NCBI RefSeq assembly: GCF_003014735.1
Contig: NZ_PYAX01000006.1
Span: 248,001-312,000, forward strand
Length of the DNA stretch: 64,000 nt
Direction of reading: 5' to 3'
Source: Saccharothrix carnea
GTDB lineage: Bacteria; Actinomycetota; Actinomycetes; Mycobacteriales; Pseudonocardiaceae
The position numbers and the translations under genes are program-made. Below, piece by piece: positions 8,604-17,202 of the stretch (positions are counted from its first letter, which is position 1; each line of letters opens with the position of its first letter). The notes beneath the pieces were generated by a model. That model was not told the DNA's origin. It saw only the letters and a program-made list of their open reading frames with translations, and did no database searches.

Positions 8604-11600
8604 GTGAGATTCGGGGTGTTGGGGCCGCTCGGGGTGTGGACGGCGGGCGGTGAGGCGGTCCGGGTGCCGGAGGCCAAGGTCCGGCTGCTGCTGGCGGACC
8701 TGCTCGCGCACGAGGGGCGGCCGGTGTCGGCGGACCGGTTGGCGTTCGACCTGTGGGGTGACGAGCCGCCCGGCAACCCGGTGAACACCCTGCAGACGAA
8801 GGTCTCGCAGCTGCGGCGGGCGCTGGAGGCGGCCGAGCCGGGTGGGCGCGAACTGGTCGCGCACGGGCCCGCCGGGTACGCGCTGCGGGTCGATTCGTCC
8901 ACCTTGGACGTTCTGCGGTTCCGGGAGCTGGTGGCGGCCGGGCGGTTCGGCGAGGCGCTGGCGTTGTGGCGGGGCGAGCCGCTGGCGGAGTTCGCCGACG
9001 CGCCGTTCCTGGCGCCGGTGGTGGCGCGGTGGGCCGGGGAACGGCTGGCGGCGCTGGAGGAGTTCGCCGAGTCGGGTGACGTGGACCTGGCTCCGGAGGT
9101 GGCGCGGCACCCGTTGCGCGAACGTTTGCGCGGACTGCACATGCGTGCCCTGTACCGGGCCGGTCGGCAGGTGGAGGCGTTGGCGAGCTACGCCGAGCTG
9201 CGCCGGATGCTGGTGGAGCAGGGGCTGGAGCCCGGTCCGGAGCTGGCCGAGCTGCACCGGGCGATCCTCAACCACGAGCTCGCGCCGGTCGCGCGGACGA
9301 ACCTGCCGGTGGCGGTGACCGGGCTGGTGGGCCGGGACCAGGCGGTGCGGGACCTGTGCGAGCTGCGTTCCCGGCTGGTGACGCTGACCGGTCCCGGCGG
9401 CGTGGGCAAGACGAGCCTGGCCCTGGAGGTCGCCCGGCGGCTGCCGGTGCCGGACGGGGTGTGGCTGGTCGAGCTCGCGGGCGTCGGCCGGGCCGAGCAG
9501 GTGGTGAGCGCGGTGGCCGACGTGCTCGGCGTGCGCGAGGACGCGTCGGGGACGGCGCTGGTGGAGGCGCTGCGCGGTCGCGAGGTGCTGCTCGTGCTGG
9601 ACAACTGCGAGCGGCTGGTCGAGCCGGTCGCCGAGCTGGTGTCACGGCTGCTGCGGGCCGTGCCGGGGTTGCGCGTGCTCGCCACCAGCCAGGAACCGCT
9701 CGGCTTGGCGTTCGAGACGGTGTGGGCGGTGCCGCCGCTGGACCTGGCGAGCGCGGTCACGTTGTTCGCAGCGCGCGCTGCCGCCGCCGCGCCCGGTTTC
9801 ACGGTGACGCCGGACAACGCGCCGGTGGTCGAGGCGATCTGCCGCCGGCTCGACGGGCTGCCGCTGGCGGTGGAACTGGCCGCGACGCGCGTGCGCGGGC
9901 TCGGCGTGACGGCGCTGCTCGACCGGCTGGACGACCGGTTCCGGCTGCTGGCCACCGGGCACCGGGACGCGCCCGCCCGGCAGCGCACGTTGCGCGCGAT
10001 GATCGACTGGAGCTGGGACCTGCTCGGTGACGCCGAGCGGATCGTGCTGCGGCGGTTGTCCGTGCACGTGGACGGGTGCGCGCCGGACGCCGCCGAGGCC
10101 GTGTGCGCGGGCGGCGGGGTGGCGGCCGACGAGGTGCTGGACGTGGTGACCAGGCTGGTCGACCGGTCGTTGGTGGTCGCGCCCGAGCACACCGGCCAGC
10201 CTCGGTTCCGACTGTTGGAGTCGGTCGCCGACTACGGGCGGGAACGGCTGCGCGAGGCCGGTGAGTTCGAGGAGGTGCGGGCCCGGCACGCGGCGTTCTA
10301 CCTGGGGTTGGCCGAACGCGCCGACCCGGAGCTGCGGGCGTCCGGGCAGTTGGCGTGGCTGGACCGGTTGGACGCCGACACGGCGAACCTGCGTGCCGCC
10401 CACGACGCGCTGGACCCGGCCGGCGCGGCCCGGCTGACCCGGGCGTCGACCTGGTACTGGTTCCTGCGGGGACGGCTGCGGGAGGGTCGGCGGCTGATGA
10501 CCGCCCCGGATCCGGTGACGGCGGCGTGGCGGGCGGGATTCGGGGTGCTGCTGGGTGAGGCGGCGGAGCCGTCGGCGATCACCGGGACGGCGGGGATCGA
10601 GGATCGGCGGGAACGGGCGCGGGCGCGGTGGTTCCTGGGCTACGTGCTGTCGACGGTCGGTGACATGCCGTCCGGCGAGGAGCTGACCGACCGGGCGTTG
10701 GCGGCGTTCGAGGAGCTGGGCGACCGGTGGGGTGTGGCAGCGGCGCACAGCGACCGGGTGAGCCAGGCACTGGCCCGGGGACGGGTCGACGAGGCGCGTG
10801 CGTCGGCTGCCCGGGCCGACGAGCTGTTCGTGGCGTTGGGTGAGCGGTGGGGTCAGCTGAAGGCGTCGTTCGGGTTGGGGATGCTCGCGCAGCTGGCCGG
10901 TGACCACGAGCGCGCGGAGGCCGTGCACCGGGACGGGCTGCGGGTGGCGGAGGAGCTGCGGTCGTGGCCGGAGGTGTCGTACAAGCTGTCCTGGCTGGGG
11001 CGGGTGGCGTTGCTGCGCGGTGACTACGCGCAAGCCCGTGAGCTGCACGAACGGGCTCGACGTGCGGCGGCTGAGCACGGGTTCTCGCCGGGTGAGGTGT
11101 ACGCGGAGACGGGGTTGGCGCTGGGCGCGCGGCGGGAGGGGCGGCTGGACGAGGCGGAGGCGCACTGGGAGCGGCTGCGGTCGTGGCACCGGCAGGTCGG
11201 GTTCGAGGCGGGTGCCACGTTGGTGCTGGCGGAGCTGGGGTTCGTGGCCGAGCAGCGCGGTGACGCGGCGCGGGCGTTGGAGCTGCAGTCGGAGGGGTTG
11301 GCGCTGGCCCGGCAGGTGGGTGATCCGCGGGCGATCGCGTTGGCGTTGGAGGGTGTGGCGGGTGCGCTGGCGTTGGCGGGTGACGCGGAGGCGGCGGCCC
11401 GGTTGCTGGGCGCGGCGACGGCGGCCCGTGCGTCCGTGGGCGTGCCGCTACCGGCCGGTGAACGCGGTGACGTGGACCGGATCGCCGCCGCGGCCCGTGC
11501 CGCGCTGGGCCCGGAGTCCTACGCCGCCGCCTTCACCACCGGCCACGCCGAAGGCCTGCACACCCGCGTGTCGAAGAGCGTTATTCAGAACTCACCAGCC

Positions 11601-11618
11601 TCGGCTGGTGAGTTCTGA
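8604..11618 (+). CDS. SARP-family regulator with NB-ARC ATPase and TPR domains
   Basis: A 1004-aa regulator of the AfsR type. Residues 1-about 90 form the OmpR-like winged helix (LGPLGVWTAGGEAVRVPEAK) and the BTAD domain continues to about 235 (RERLRGLHMRALYRAGRQVE). An NB-ARC ATPase follows, with Walker A GPGGVGKTS near residue 263, Walker B VLLVLDNCERL and GLPLAVELAATRVRGL. The C-terminal third is TPR-like. It belongs to a different subgroup from the six regulators at 35-51 kb (no WRGEPLSDVRSD). GTG start at 8604, probably leaderless. The last residues (SKSVIQNSPASAGEF) are encoded inside the arms of a terminator, so the ancestral stop may have been slightly upstream. Likely target: itself and the divergent oxidoreductase. 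Confidence 0.93.
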   Translation: MRFGVLGPLGVWTAGGEAVRVPEAKVRLLLADLLAHEGRPVSADRLAFDLWGDEPPGNPVNTLQTKVSQLRRALEAAEPGGRELVAHGPAGYALRVDSSTLDVLRFRELVAAGRFGEALALWRGEPLAEFADAPFLAPVVARWAGERLAALEEFAESGDVDLAPEVARHPLRERLRGLHMRALYRAGRQVEALASYAELRRMLVEQGLEPGPELAELHRAILNHELAPVARTNLPVAVTGLVGRDQAVRDLCELRSRLVTLTGPGGVGKTSLALEVARRLPVPDGVWLVELAGVGRAEQVVSAVADVLGVREDASGTALVEALRGREVLLVLDNCERLVEPVAELVSRLLRAVPGLRVLATSQEPLGLAFETVWAVPPLDLASAVTLFAARAAAAAPGFTVTPDNAPVVEAICRRLDGLPLAVELAATRVRGLGVTALLDRLDDRFRLLATGHRDAPARQRTLRAMIDWSWDLLGDAERIVLRRLSVHVDGCAPDAAEAVCAGGGVAADEVLDVVTRLVDRSLVVAPEHTGQPRFRLLESVADYGRERLREAGEFEEVRARHAAFYLGLAERADPELRASGQLAWLDRLDADTANLRAAHDALDPAGAARLTRASTWYWFLRGRLREGRRLMTAPDPVTAAWRAGFGVLLGEAAEPSAITGTAGIEDRRERARARWFLGYVLSTVGDMPSGEELTDRALAAFEELGDRWGVAAAHSDRVSQALARGRVDEARASAARADELFVALGERWGQLKASFGLGMLAQLAGDHERAEAVHRDGLRVAEELRSWPEVSYKLSWLGRVALLRGDYAQARELHERARRAAAEHGFSPGEVYAETGLALGARREGRLDEAEAHWERLRSWHRQVGFEAGATLVLAELGFVAEQRGDAARALELQSEGLALARQVGDPRAIALALEGVAGALALAGDAEAAARLLGAATAARASVGVPLPAGERGDVDRIAAAARAALGPESYAAAFTTGHAEGLHTRVSKSVIQNSPASAGEF

Positions 11619-11628
11619 ATAACGCTCT
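11575..11628. terminator. Very long bidirectional terminator overlapping the SARP stop codon
   Basis: A perfect 26-bp inverted repeat (11575-11600 with 11603-11628, arm beginning AGAGCGTTATTC) is extended further by a CGA/TCG pairing with one bulged A. It contains the TGA of the SARP gene (11616-11618) and faces tsaD from the other side. A CTCTTTCG run follows on the plus strand. Confidence 0.88.
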
Positions 11629-11644
11629 TTCGACTCGCGCGGGG

Positions 11645-12697
11645 TCAGAGGATTTGGATGGTGCTCACGGGCAGGCCGGGGGTGGTGGACAGGTCCAGGG
11701 CCGAGGGCTTCGCGCCGGCGGCCACCAGGTGGGCGCCGAGGGCGGCGATCATCGCACCGTTGTCCGTGCACAGCCGGGGACGCGGCACGCGCAGCTCGAT
11801 GCCCGCCTCCGCGCAGCGCTCGGCCGCGAGCCCGGACAGGCGCGAGTTCGCCGCCACCCCGCCGGAGATGACCAGGGTGTCCACGCCGAGGTCCTTGCAG
11901 GCCCGGATGGCCTTGGCGGTCAGCACGTCGGCCACCGCCTCCTGGAACGACGCGGCGACGTCGGCCAGCGGGATCTCCTCGCCCGCGCGCTCCTGCTTCT
12001 CGACCCACCGCGCCACCGACGTCTTCAGCCCGGAGAACGAGAAGTCGTACTTGGAGTCACGCGGCCCGGTCAGCCCGCGCGGGAACGCGATCGCGCAGCC
12101 GTTGCCCTGCTTGGCGAGCTTGTCGATCGGCGGACCGCCCGGGTAGGGCAGGTCGAGCAGCCGGGCCACCTTGTCGTACGCCTCACCCGCCGCGTCGTCC
12201 ACGGTGGACCCGATCTCGGTGATCTTCTCCGCCAGGCCCTCGATCAGCAGCAGCTGCGAGTGACCACCCGACACCAGCAGCGCCACGCACCGCTTCGGCA
12301 GCGGGCCGTGCTGGAGGGTGTCCGCGGCGACGTGCCCGGCGAGGTGGTTGACGCCGTACAGCGGCTTGTCCAACGCCGCCGCGTACGCCTTCGCCGCCGA
12401 CACGCCGACCAGCAGCGCGCCCGCGAGCCCGGGACCGGCGGTGACCGCGATGGAGTGCACGTCCCGCAGCTCGATCCCGGCCTTCTCCACGGCACGGCGC
12501 ATGGTCGGCACCATCGCCTCCAGGTGCGCGCGCGACGCCACCTCGGGCACGACGCCGCCGAAGCGGGCGTGCTCCTCGACGCTGGACGCCACCTCGTCGG
12601 CGAGCAGTTCCATCGACCCGTCCGGGCCGAGCCGGACGATGCCGACGCCGGTCTCGTCGCACGAGCTCTCGATACCGAGGATGAGCCGGTCAGTCAC
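11645..12697 (-). CDS. tsaD: tRNA threonylcarbamoyladenosine transferase TsaD
   Basis: Catalytic subunit (350 aa) that transfers the threonylcarbamoyl group onto A37 of ANN-decoding tRNAs, together with TsaB and TsaE. Kae1/ASKHA motifs: [16 protein letters not shown] at the N-terminus, the metal-binding [21 protein letters not shown], and [10 protein letters not shown] near the C-terminus. The GTG at 12697 is chosen because it overlaps the rimI stop by 8 nt and begins the conserved [11 protein letters not shown]; the longer open frame upstream reads through rimI in another frame. It is third in the tsaB-rimI-tsaD operon and ends against a strong terminator. Confidence 0.96.
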   Translation of the reverse strand: MTDRLILGIESSCDETGVGIVRLGPDGSMELLADEVASSVEEHARFGGVVPEVASRAHLEAMVPTMRRAVEKAGIELRDVHSIAVTAGPGLAGALLVGVSAAKAYAAALDKPLYGVNHLAGHVAADTLQHGPLPKRCVALLVSGGHSQLLLIEGLAEKITEIGSTVDDAAGEAYDKVARLLDLPYPGGPPIDKLAKQGNGCAIAFPRGLTGPRDSKYDFSFSGLKTSVARWVEKQERAGEEIPLADVAASFQEAVADVLTAKAIRACKDLGVDTLVISGGVAANSRLSGLAAERCAEAGIELRVPRPRLCTDNGAMIAALGAHLVAAGAKPSALDLSTTPGLPVSTIQIL

Positions 12698-13148
12698 GGT
12701 TCGCGGGCCTTCCCATCGTGTACGCGTCGGCGCCCGACGGCTGGTAGTAGCGGCGGCGCACGCCCAAGTGCTCGAAGCCGTGCGCCAGGTAGAGGCCGAT
12801 GGCCCGCTCGTTGTCCGTGCGGACCTCCAGGAACACCGGCAGCCCCAGCTCGTCGGCCTTGGCGAGCAGGGCGCGCAGCAGCGTCTTGCCGACACCGCTG
12901 CCCTGGTAGTCGACCACGACCGCGATCGTGTGCACGCTGGCCTCGAAGTCGGTCAGGCCGAGCCCCGCGTACCCGATCAGCGCGTCGCCGACGTACGCGC
13001 CGACGTAGAAGTTGCCGTTGTCGAGCTCGCTGCGGAAGGCGTTCGCGCTCCACGGGTCGTCACCGGGGAACAGCTCCCGCTCGATCTGCGCGCACCGCGC
13101 CGCGTCCTGCCGGCGCAGCGGTGCGATCGTGACGGTCCCGGAGCTCAC
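12690..13148 (-). CDS. rimI: GNAT N-acetyltransferase RimI
   Basis: A 152-aa GNAT enzyme, named after the ribosomal protein S18 N-alpha-acetyltransferase, though actinobacterial RimI proteins may act on a wider set of N-termini. The acetyl-CoA loop is [18 protein letters not shown], followed by [20 protein letters not shown], the usual RimI motif. GTG start at 13148 overlaps the tsaB stop by 4 nt (GTGA). The tsaB-rimI-tsaD order is widely conserved. Confidence 0.93.
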   Translation of the reverse strand: MSSGTVTIAPLRRQDAARCAQIERELFPGDDPWSANAFRSELDNGNFYVGAYVGDALIGYAGLGLTDFEASVHTIAVVVDYQGSGVGKTLLRALLAKADELGLPVFLEVRTDNERAIGLYLAHGFEHLGVRRRYYQPSGADAYTMGRPANRD

Positions 13149-13819
13149 GCCTTGGTCACCCGCTTGCGCCCGACCGGCTCGACCGCGTCGGGACGGCGCA
13201 GGTAGAGCGGGGTGAGCGCGGCCGGACGCGCACCGGCCAGCAACTCCTCGGCCGCCGCCGCGACCAGCGACACCGGTGACGGGTAGCGCGCCTCGACCAC
13301 CGGCAGCCCGATCACGTCGGCGTACATCTCGGCGCCCTCACCGGCGGCCTCGGCCACCGCGGGCAGCTTCGCGACCAGGTCCGCGGGCCGGTCCACGTGC
13401 GGCCCGTCGGTGCGCCGGCCGGCCGCGTCGTAGGCCGCCCAGTACACCTCCTTGCGACGCGCGTCGGTGGCCACCAGCAGCGGTTTGCCGGTGGCGGCGT
13501 CCAGCGCGACGGCGTCCGGGGTCGGCACGGGGTAGACGGGCCGGTTCAGCGCCTGGCCGAGAGCGGCGGCGGTGACCAGGCCGACGCGCAGCCCGGTGAA
13601 CGGTCCCGGGCCCGAGCCGCAGACGATCGCGTCGAGGTCCGACAGCCGGTGACCGGCCTCGGCCAACGCCTCTTGCAGGTGCGGTGTGAGCAGCTCACCG
13701 TGCGCCTTCGCGTTCACCGTCACCCGCTGGGCGAGCAGCCGGGGAGGTGCGCCGGGCGTCAGTTCGACGACACCGGCCGTGACGGCGGGGGTGGCGGTGT
13801 CCAAGGCGAGCACTAGCAC
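13145..13819 (-). CDS. tsaB: tRNA threonylcarbamoyladenosine biosynthesis protein TsaB
   Basis: A 224-aa partner of TsaD needed for t6A37 formation on tRNA. It has an ASKHA fold with VLALDTATPAVTAG, the segment ICVGSGPGPFTGLRVG (here IVCGSGPGPFTGLRVG) and the conserved VATDARRKEVYWA. First gene of the tsaB-rimI-tsaD operon; GTG start at 13819 with a weak ribosome site. In relatives tsaE lies immediately upstream in the same operon; here a MerR-matB-carboxyltransferase unit intervenes on the other strand. Confidence 0.94.
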   Translation of the reverse strand: MLVLALDTATPAVTAGVVELTPGAPPRLLAQRVTVNAKAHGELLTPHLQEALAEAGHRLSDLDAIVCGSGPGPFTGLRVGLVTAAALGQALNRPVYPVPTPDAVALDAATGKPLLVATDARRKEVYWAAYDAAGRRTDGPHVDRPADLVAKLPAVAEAAGEGAEMYADVIGLPVVEARYPSPVSLVAAAAEELLAGARPAALTPLYLRRPDAVEPVGRKRVTKA

Positions 13820-13859
13820 AACTGGAAAGAGTATCGGGTGGCGTGAGACACACTTGTGT

Positions 13860-13873
13860 TGACGTCCACGTCA
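13860..13873. promoter_or_regulatory. Dyad in tsaB/merR divergent promoter
   Basis: TGACGT-CC-ACGTCA is a perfect 6-bp inverted repeat in the 71-bp gap between tsaB and the MerR gene. It begins within TTGACG, which could act as a -35 box. Such dyads within the promoter are typical MerR-family operators, so autoregulation is plausible. Confidence 0.5.
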
Positions 13874-13890
13874 GGCCGGAGGATGGCCGG

Positions 13891-14262
13891 GTGCGCATCG
13901 GAGAACTGGCGCGGCGGGGTGGCACGACCACCCGTGCGCTGCGCTACTACGAGTCCCTCGGCCTGCTGACCGCGCGTCGGGGCGCGAACGGGCAGCGGGA
14001 GTACGACGAGGACGACCTGAGGCTCGTGCACGAGATCCGCTCGCTCGCCGGCATCGGGTTCGCGCTGGAGGACACCCGGCCGTTCGTCCAGTGCCTGCGC
14101 GAGGGTCACACGACCGGTGACGCGTGCGCGGAGTCCGTCGAGGTGTACCGGCGCAAGCTCGCCGAGCTGGACGACTGCATCACCCGCCTCCAGGCCGTGC
14201 GCGACCAGGTGCGCGCGCAACTGCAGGACGCCGAACGGCGAACCGACCCGTGCTCGCCTTGA
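13891..14262 (+). CDS. MerR-family transcriptional regulator
   Basis: A 123-aa MerR regulator. The winged helix VRIGELARRGGTTTRALRYY is followed by ESLGLLTARRGANGQREYDE and a C-terminal coiled coil. Cys residues occur in CLREGHTTGDAC and near the C-terminus, but no metal-binding pattern of a known sensor is clear. The start is GTG at 13891 with GGAGG eight bases upstream; an upstream ATG at 13843 would add residues that do not look like the family. It is divergent from tsaB and ahead of matB on the same strand, but 399 bp away. Confidence 0.88.
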   Translation: MRIGELARRGGTTTRALRYYESLGLLTARRGANGQREYDEDDLRLVHEIRSLAGIGFALEDTRPFVQCLREGHTTGDACAESVEVYRRKLAELDDCITRLQAVRDQVRAQLQDAERRTDPCSP

Positions 14263-14661
14263 CCGACGCCAGTTGTCCACAGGCACGGTAGTTGTCCACA
14301 GGGCGACCGTGATCGCGCCGAATCGTCGTGGTGTGCCGGCAGGATCAAGAACAGGGGACCCCCTGGCGGGGACGTCTGCGACAGCGAGGCCTCCCCCGGC
14401 GGGGGGACAGTCTGGGCAAACGTGGCTGCGCCCCAGCAGGGACGTCTGCGCCGGCGGAGACGCCTGGCGGCAGCGGGGCTCGGGCTGGCGGGGCCGACTG
14501 CGCCGGCATGGCTCGCCCCAGCGGGGACGTCTGCGGCAGCGGCCATCACCGGTGCGGATGTATGGCGGCAGCGGGGCCCACGACGGCGGGGATGGCTGGG
14601 GTGGCGTGGCTCGGGCCACAGTTGTGGTGCGCCCCGTGCCCCGGCCGGTCACTGTAAGGGG
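14263..14661. other. 399-bp gap with DnaA-box pair and degenerate repeats
   Basis: No convincing gene. The first 40 bp hold two TTGTCCACA boxes, listed separately. From about 14360 to 14620 the sequence has at least three copies of GGGACGTCTGCG and several GGCGGCAGCGGGG-like units, irregularly spaced. AAGGGG precedes the matB start. No promoter could be placed with confidence. Confidence 0.55.
14273..14300 (+). promoter_or_regulatory. Pair of DnaA-box-like sites
   Basis: TTGTCCACA occurs at 14273-14281 and 14292-14300, same orientation, 19 bp apart. It equals the preferred DnaA box of high-GC actinomycetes. There is no dnaA, dnaN, AT-rich unwinding region or further box cluster nearby, so this is not oriC. 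Confidence 0.45.
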
Positions 14662-15987
14662 ATGCTGCTGCCAGCGTTGGCCTCGCCGTCGTCCAAGGTC
14701 GCCCTGCGGTTCCCCGAGCGGGAGCTGACGTACGAGCAGTTGGCGCGCGAGGCACGTCAGGTCGCGTACGGGTTGGTGGGCAAGCGGCGGGTGGCGGTGT
14801 GGGCGCACGTCCGGCCCGAGACGTGCGTGGTGGTCGTCGGGGCGTTGTTGGCCGGCGTGCCGGTCGTGCCGCTCAACCCCAAGGTCGGGGAACGCGAGCT
14901 CGCGCACGTCCTCGCCGACAGCGAGCCCGACCTGGTCGTCGACGACGAACTGCCGTCCGGACCGCCGGTCGACCTGCCCGAGCCGGACGGCGAGGCGCCC
15001 GCGTTGATCGTCTACACGAGCGGCACCACGGGACCACCCAAAGGTGTGGTGCTGCCGAGGCGTGCGTTGGCGACGAACCTCGACGCGCTGGCGAAGGCGT
15101 GGGCGTGGACCGGGGACGACGTGGTGGTGCACGGCCTGCCGCTGTTCCACGTGCACGGCCTGGGCGTCGGGGTGATCGGGCCGCTGCGGCGCGGCGGGAC
15201 GGTGCACCACCTGGGGTCGTTCAGCGTGGTGAAAGCCGCCGGGGCGTTGCGGGACGGCGGCACGATGCTGTTCGGGGTGCCCACGATGTACCACCGGATC
15301 GCGGCCGAGCCCGAGCACGCGGAGGCGTTCGGGAAGGCGCGGCTGCTGGTGTCCGGGTCCGCGGCGCTCCCCGCTTCGGTGCACGAGCGCGTCGAGCAGC
15401 TCACCGGTCAGCGGGTGGTGGAGCGCTACGGGATGACCGAGACGTTGATGAACACCAGCGTCCGCGTGGACGGCGACCGGCGGCCGGGCACGGTCGGGCT
15501 GCCGCTGGACGGGGTCGAGCTGCGGGTCGTCGGCGACGAGCCCGGCGAGATCGAGGTGCGCGGGCCGAACCTGTTCCTGGAGTACCTGAACCGGCCGGAC
15601 GCCACGCGTGAGGTGTTCCGCGACGGCTGGTTCCGCACCGGTGACCTGGCCGTGGTCGAGCCGGACGGGTACGTGCGGATCGTCGGCCGACGCGCCACCG
15701 ACCTGATCAAGAGCGGCGGCTACAAGATCGGCGCGGGCGAGATCGAGAACGCCCTGCTGGAGCACCCGGCGGTGGCCGAGGTCGCGGTGACCGGCGAACC
15801 GGACGACGACCTGGGCGAACGGGTGGTGGCGTGGGTCGTGGTGCGCGGGGAGGCGCCCGAGCCGGAGGCGTTGAGCGACCACGTGGCCCGGCTGCTGTCA
15901 CCGCACAAGCGGCCGAGGGTGGTGCGGTTCGTGGACGCGTTGCCGCGCAACGACATGGGCAAGGTGCTGAAGCGGGAGCTGCGGTGA
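14662..15987 (+). CDS. matB: Malonyl-CoA synthetase (MatB-type acyl-CoA ligase)
   Basis: A 441-aa ANL-superfamily enzyme that would make malonyl-CoA (often also methylmalonyl-CoA) from the free diacid, ATP and CoA, in the cytosol. The AMP-binding loop is YTSGTTGPPKG and the second motif ERYGMTETLMNTSVR. The C-terminal hinge RIVGRRATDLIKSGGYKIGA carries the lid, and the catalytic Lys is in NDMGKVLKREL. These motifs are those of Streptomyces MatB. ATG at 14662 with AAGGGG just upstream. The next gene overlaps it by 4 nt, so the pair is coupled: MatB product may feed a carboxyltransferase or polyketide/fatty acid pathways. Confidence 0.9.
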   Translation: MLLPALASPSSKVALRFPERELTYEQLAREARQVAYGLVGKRRVAVWAHVRPETCVVVVGALLAGVPVVPLNPKVGERELAHVLADSEPDLVVDDELPSGPPVDLPEPDGEAPALIVYTSGTTGPPKGVVLPRRALATNLDALAKAWAWTGDDVVVHGLPLFHVHGLGVGVIGPLRRGGTVHHLGSFSVVKAAGALRDGGTMLFGVPTMYHRIAAEPEHAEAFGKARLLVSGSAALPASVHERVEQLTGQRVVERYGMTETLMNTSVRVDGDRRPGTVGLPLDGVELRVVGDEPGEIEVRGPNLFLEYLNRPDATREVFRDGWFRTGDLAVVEPDGYVRIVGRRATDLIKSGGYKIGAGEIENALLEHPAVAEVAVTGEPDDDLGERVVAWVVVRGEAPEPEALSDHVARLLSPHKRPRVVRFVDALPRNDMGKVLKRELR

Positions 15988-17198
15988 ACCCGCTCGGCTG
16001 GCCGGGGTACGAGGCACAGCTCGGCCGGGCGCGGGAACGGTCCGGCGGCGTCGAGTCGGTGTCGTGGCGGCGGCACCGGGACGCCGTGGTGATCACGTTC
16101 GACTTCCGGTTCCTGGGTGGTTCGGTGGGCACGGCGACCGGCGAGGTGATCGAGGAGGCGTTCACCGAGGCGCGGACCGCTCGGCTGCCGGTGGTGTCGC
16201 GGATCGCGACCGGTGGCAGCCGGATGCAGGAGGGGATGCTGTCGTTGCGGCAGCTCCAGCGGGTGGCGCGGCTGTGCGCGGCGCACCGGGAGGTCGGGCT
16301 GCCGCACGTGTCGGTGCTGGGTGATCCGACGACCGGTGGGCTGTGGGCGTCGCTGGGCGCGGGTGCCGACGTGGTGATCGCGGTGGCGGGGGCGCAGGTC
16401 GGGTTCGCGGGCAGCCGGGTGCGGCCGGTGGACGACCCCGCTTACACGGCGGAGGGGCAGTTCGCGGCGGGCACGGTCGACCTCGTGGTCCGGCCCGACG
16501 AGGTGGACGCGACCGTGGCACGGGTCCTCTCCTTGCTGACGCGCGGTGACGCCGTGCCGGCGGAGGTGCCGCGCGCTCTGGGTGCGTCGGAGTTGCCACG
16601 TGACGGGTGGAGTGCGGTGTCGCGGGCGCGCGCTCCGGAACGTCCCCGAGCGGCGGCTTACCTGGACGACTACTTCGATGTGCGGATGCCGATCAGCGGT
16701 GATCGTGCGGGCGGGGTGGACGCGGGGATGCTGTGCGGCATCGGGCGGCGGGGTGAGCGGGCGATCGCGTTCGCCGCGCAGACCGGCACCGCCACCACCC
16801 CGGCCGGTTTCCGCACGGCGGCGCGGCTCATCCGGCTGGCGTCGCGGTTCGCGCTGCCGGTGCTGACGCTGGTGGACACGCCGGGTGCGGCGAACGACGT
16901 GGCCGCCGAGAAGGCGGGGGTCGGTGCGGCCATCGCGGAGCTGTTCGGCGCGGTCGCCGAGGCTCGCGTGCCGATCACCACCCTCGTCATCGGCGAGGGC
17001 GGGTCCGGCGGCGCGCTGGCGTTGTCGTCACCGGAGCACACCTGGATCACGCCGGACGCCTACTTCTCCGTGATCGCGCCGGAACTGGCGGCGGCGATCC
17101 TCAAGCGCGACGACGTGCCCCAGCTGGCCGACGACCTGCGGCTGCGACCTCAGGACCTGGTCGAGCTGGGCGTCGTGCGCGGCATCTCGGAGCGCTGA
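15984..17198 (+). CDS. Fused acetyl-CoA carboxylase carboxyltransferase (AccD-AccA type), no zinc finger
   Basis: A 404-aa protein with two crotonase-like halves. The N-terminal half is AccD-like (FLGGSVGTATGEVIEEAF, SRIATGGSRMQEGMLSLRQL); the C-terminal half is AccA-like (TLVDTPGAANDVAAEKAG, VIGEGGSGGALAL). The four-Cys zinc finger that begins bacterial AccD is missing, and the length is below that of the usual acyl-CoA carboxylase beta subunits. No biotin carboxylase or biotin carrier gene is nearby. It starts with GTG overlapping the matB stop (GTGA). It may be the carboxyltransferase of a malonyl-CoA-using or -making reaction; the partner subunits are unknown. It converges on tsaE with only 4 bp between the stops. 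Confidence 0.82.
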   Translation: MNPLGWPGYEAQLGRARERSGGVESVSWRRHRDAVVITFDFRFLGGSVGTATGEVIEEAFTEARTARLPVVSRIATGGSRMQEGMLSLRQLQRVARLCAAHREVGLPHVSVLGDPTTGGLWASLGAGADVVIAVAGAQVGFAGSRVRPVDDPAYTAEGQFAAGTVDLVVRPDEVDATVARVLSLLTRGDAVPAEVPRALGASELPRDGWSAVSRARAPERPRAAAYLDDYFDVRMPISGDRAGGVDAGMLCGIGRRGERAIAFAAQTGTATTPAGFRTAARLIRLASRFALPVLTLVDTPGAANDVAAEKAGVGAAIAELFGAVAEARVPITTLVIGEGGSGGALALSSPEHTWITPDAYFSVIAPELAAAILKRDDVPQLADDLRLRPQDLVELGVVRGISER

Positions 17199-17202
17199 CC
17201 GG

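Noticed and set aside
7638-9275. 545-residue version of the oxidoreductase with a long N-terminal part
   Set aside because: The extra part is antisense to the SARP gene. The ATG at 8498 has AAGGAG and begins the Rossmann fold.
14273-14300. Chromosomal replication origin
   Set aside because: Only two DnaA boxes, and no dnaA, dnaN, parAB or AT-rich segment nearby.
14422-14661. Upstream extension of MatB by 80 residues
   Set aside because: The added residues come from the degenerate repeats and do not resemble acyl-CoA ligases. ATG 14662 has AAGGGG and begins the conserved N-terminus.
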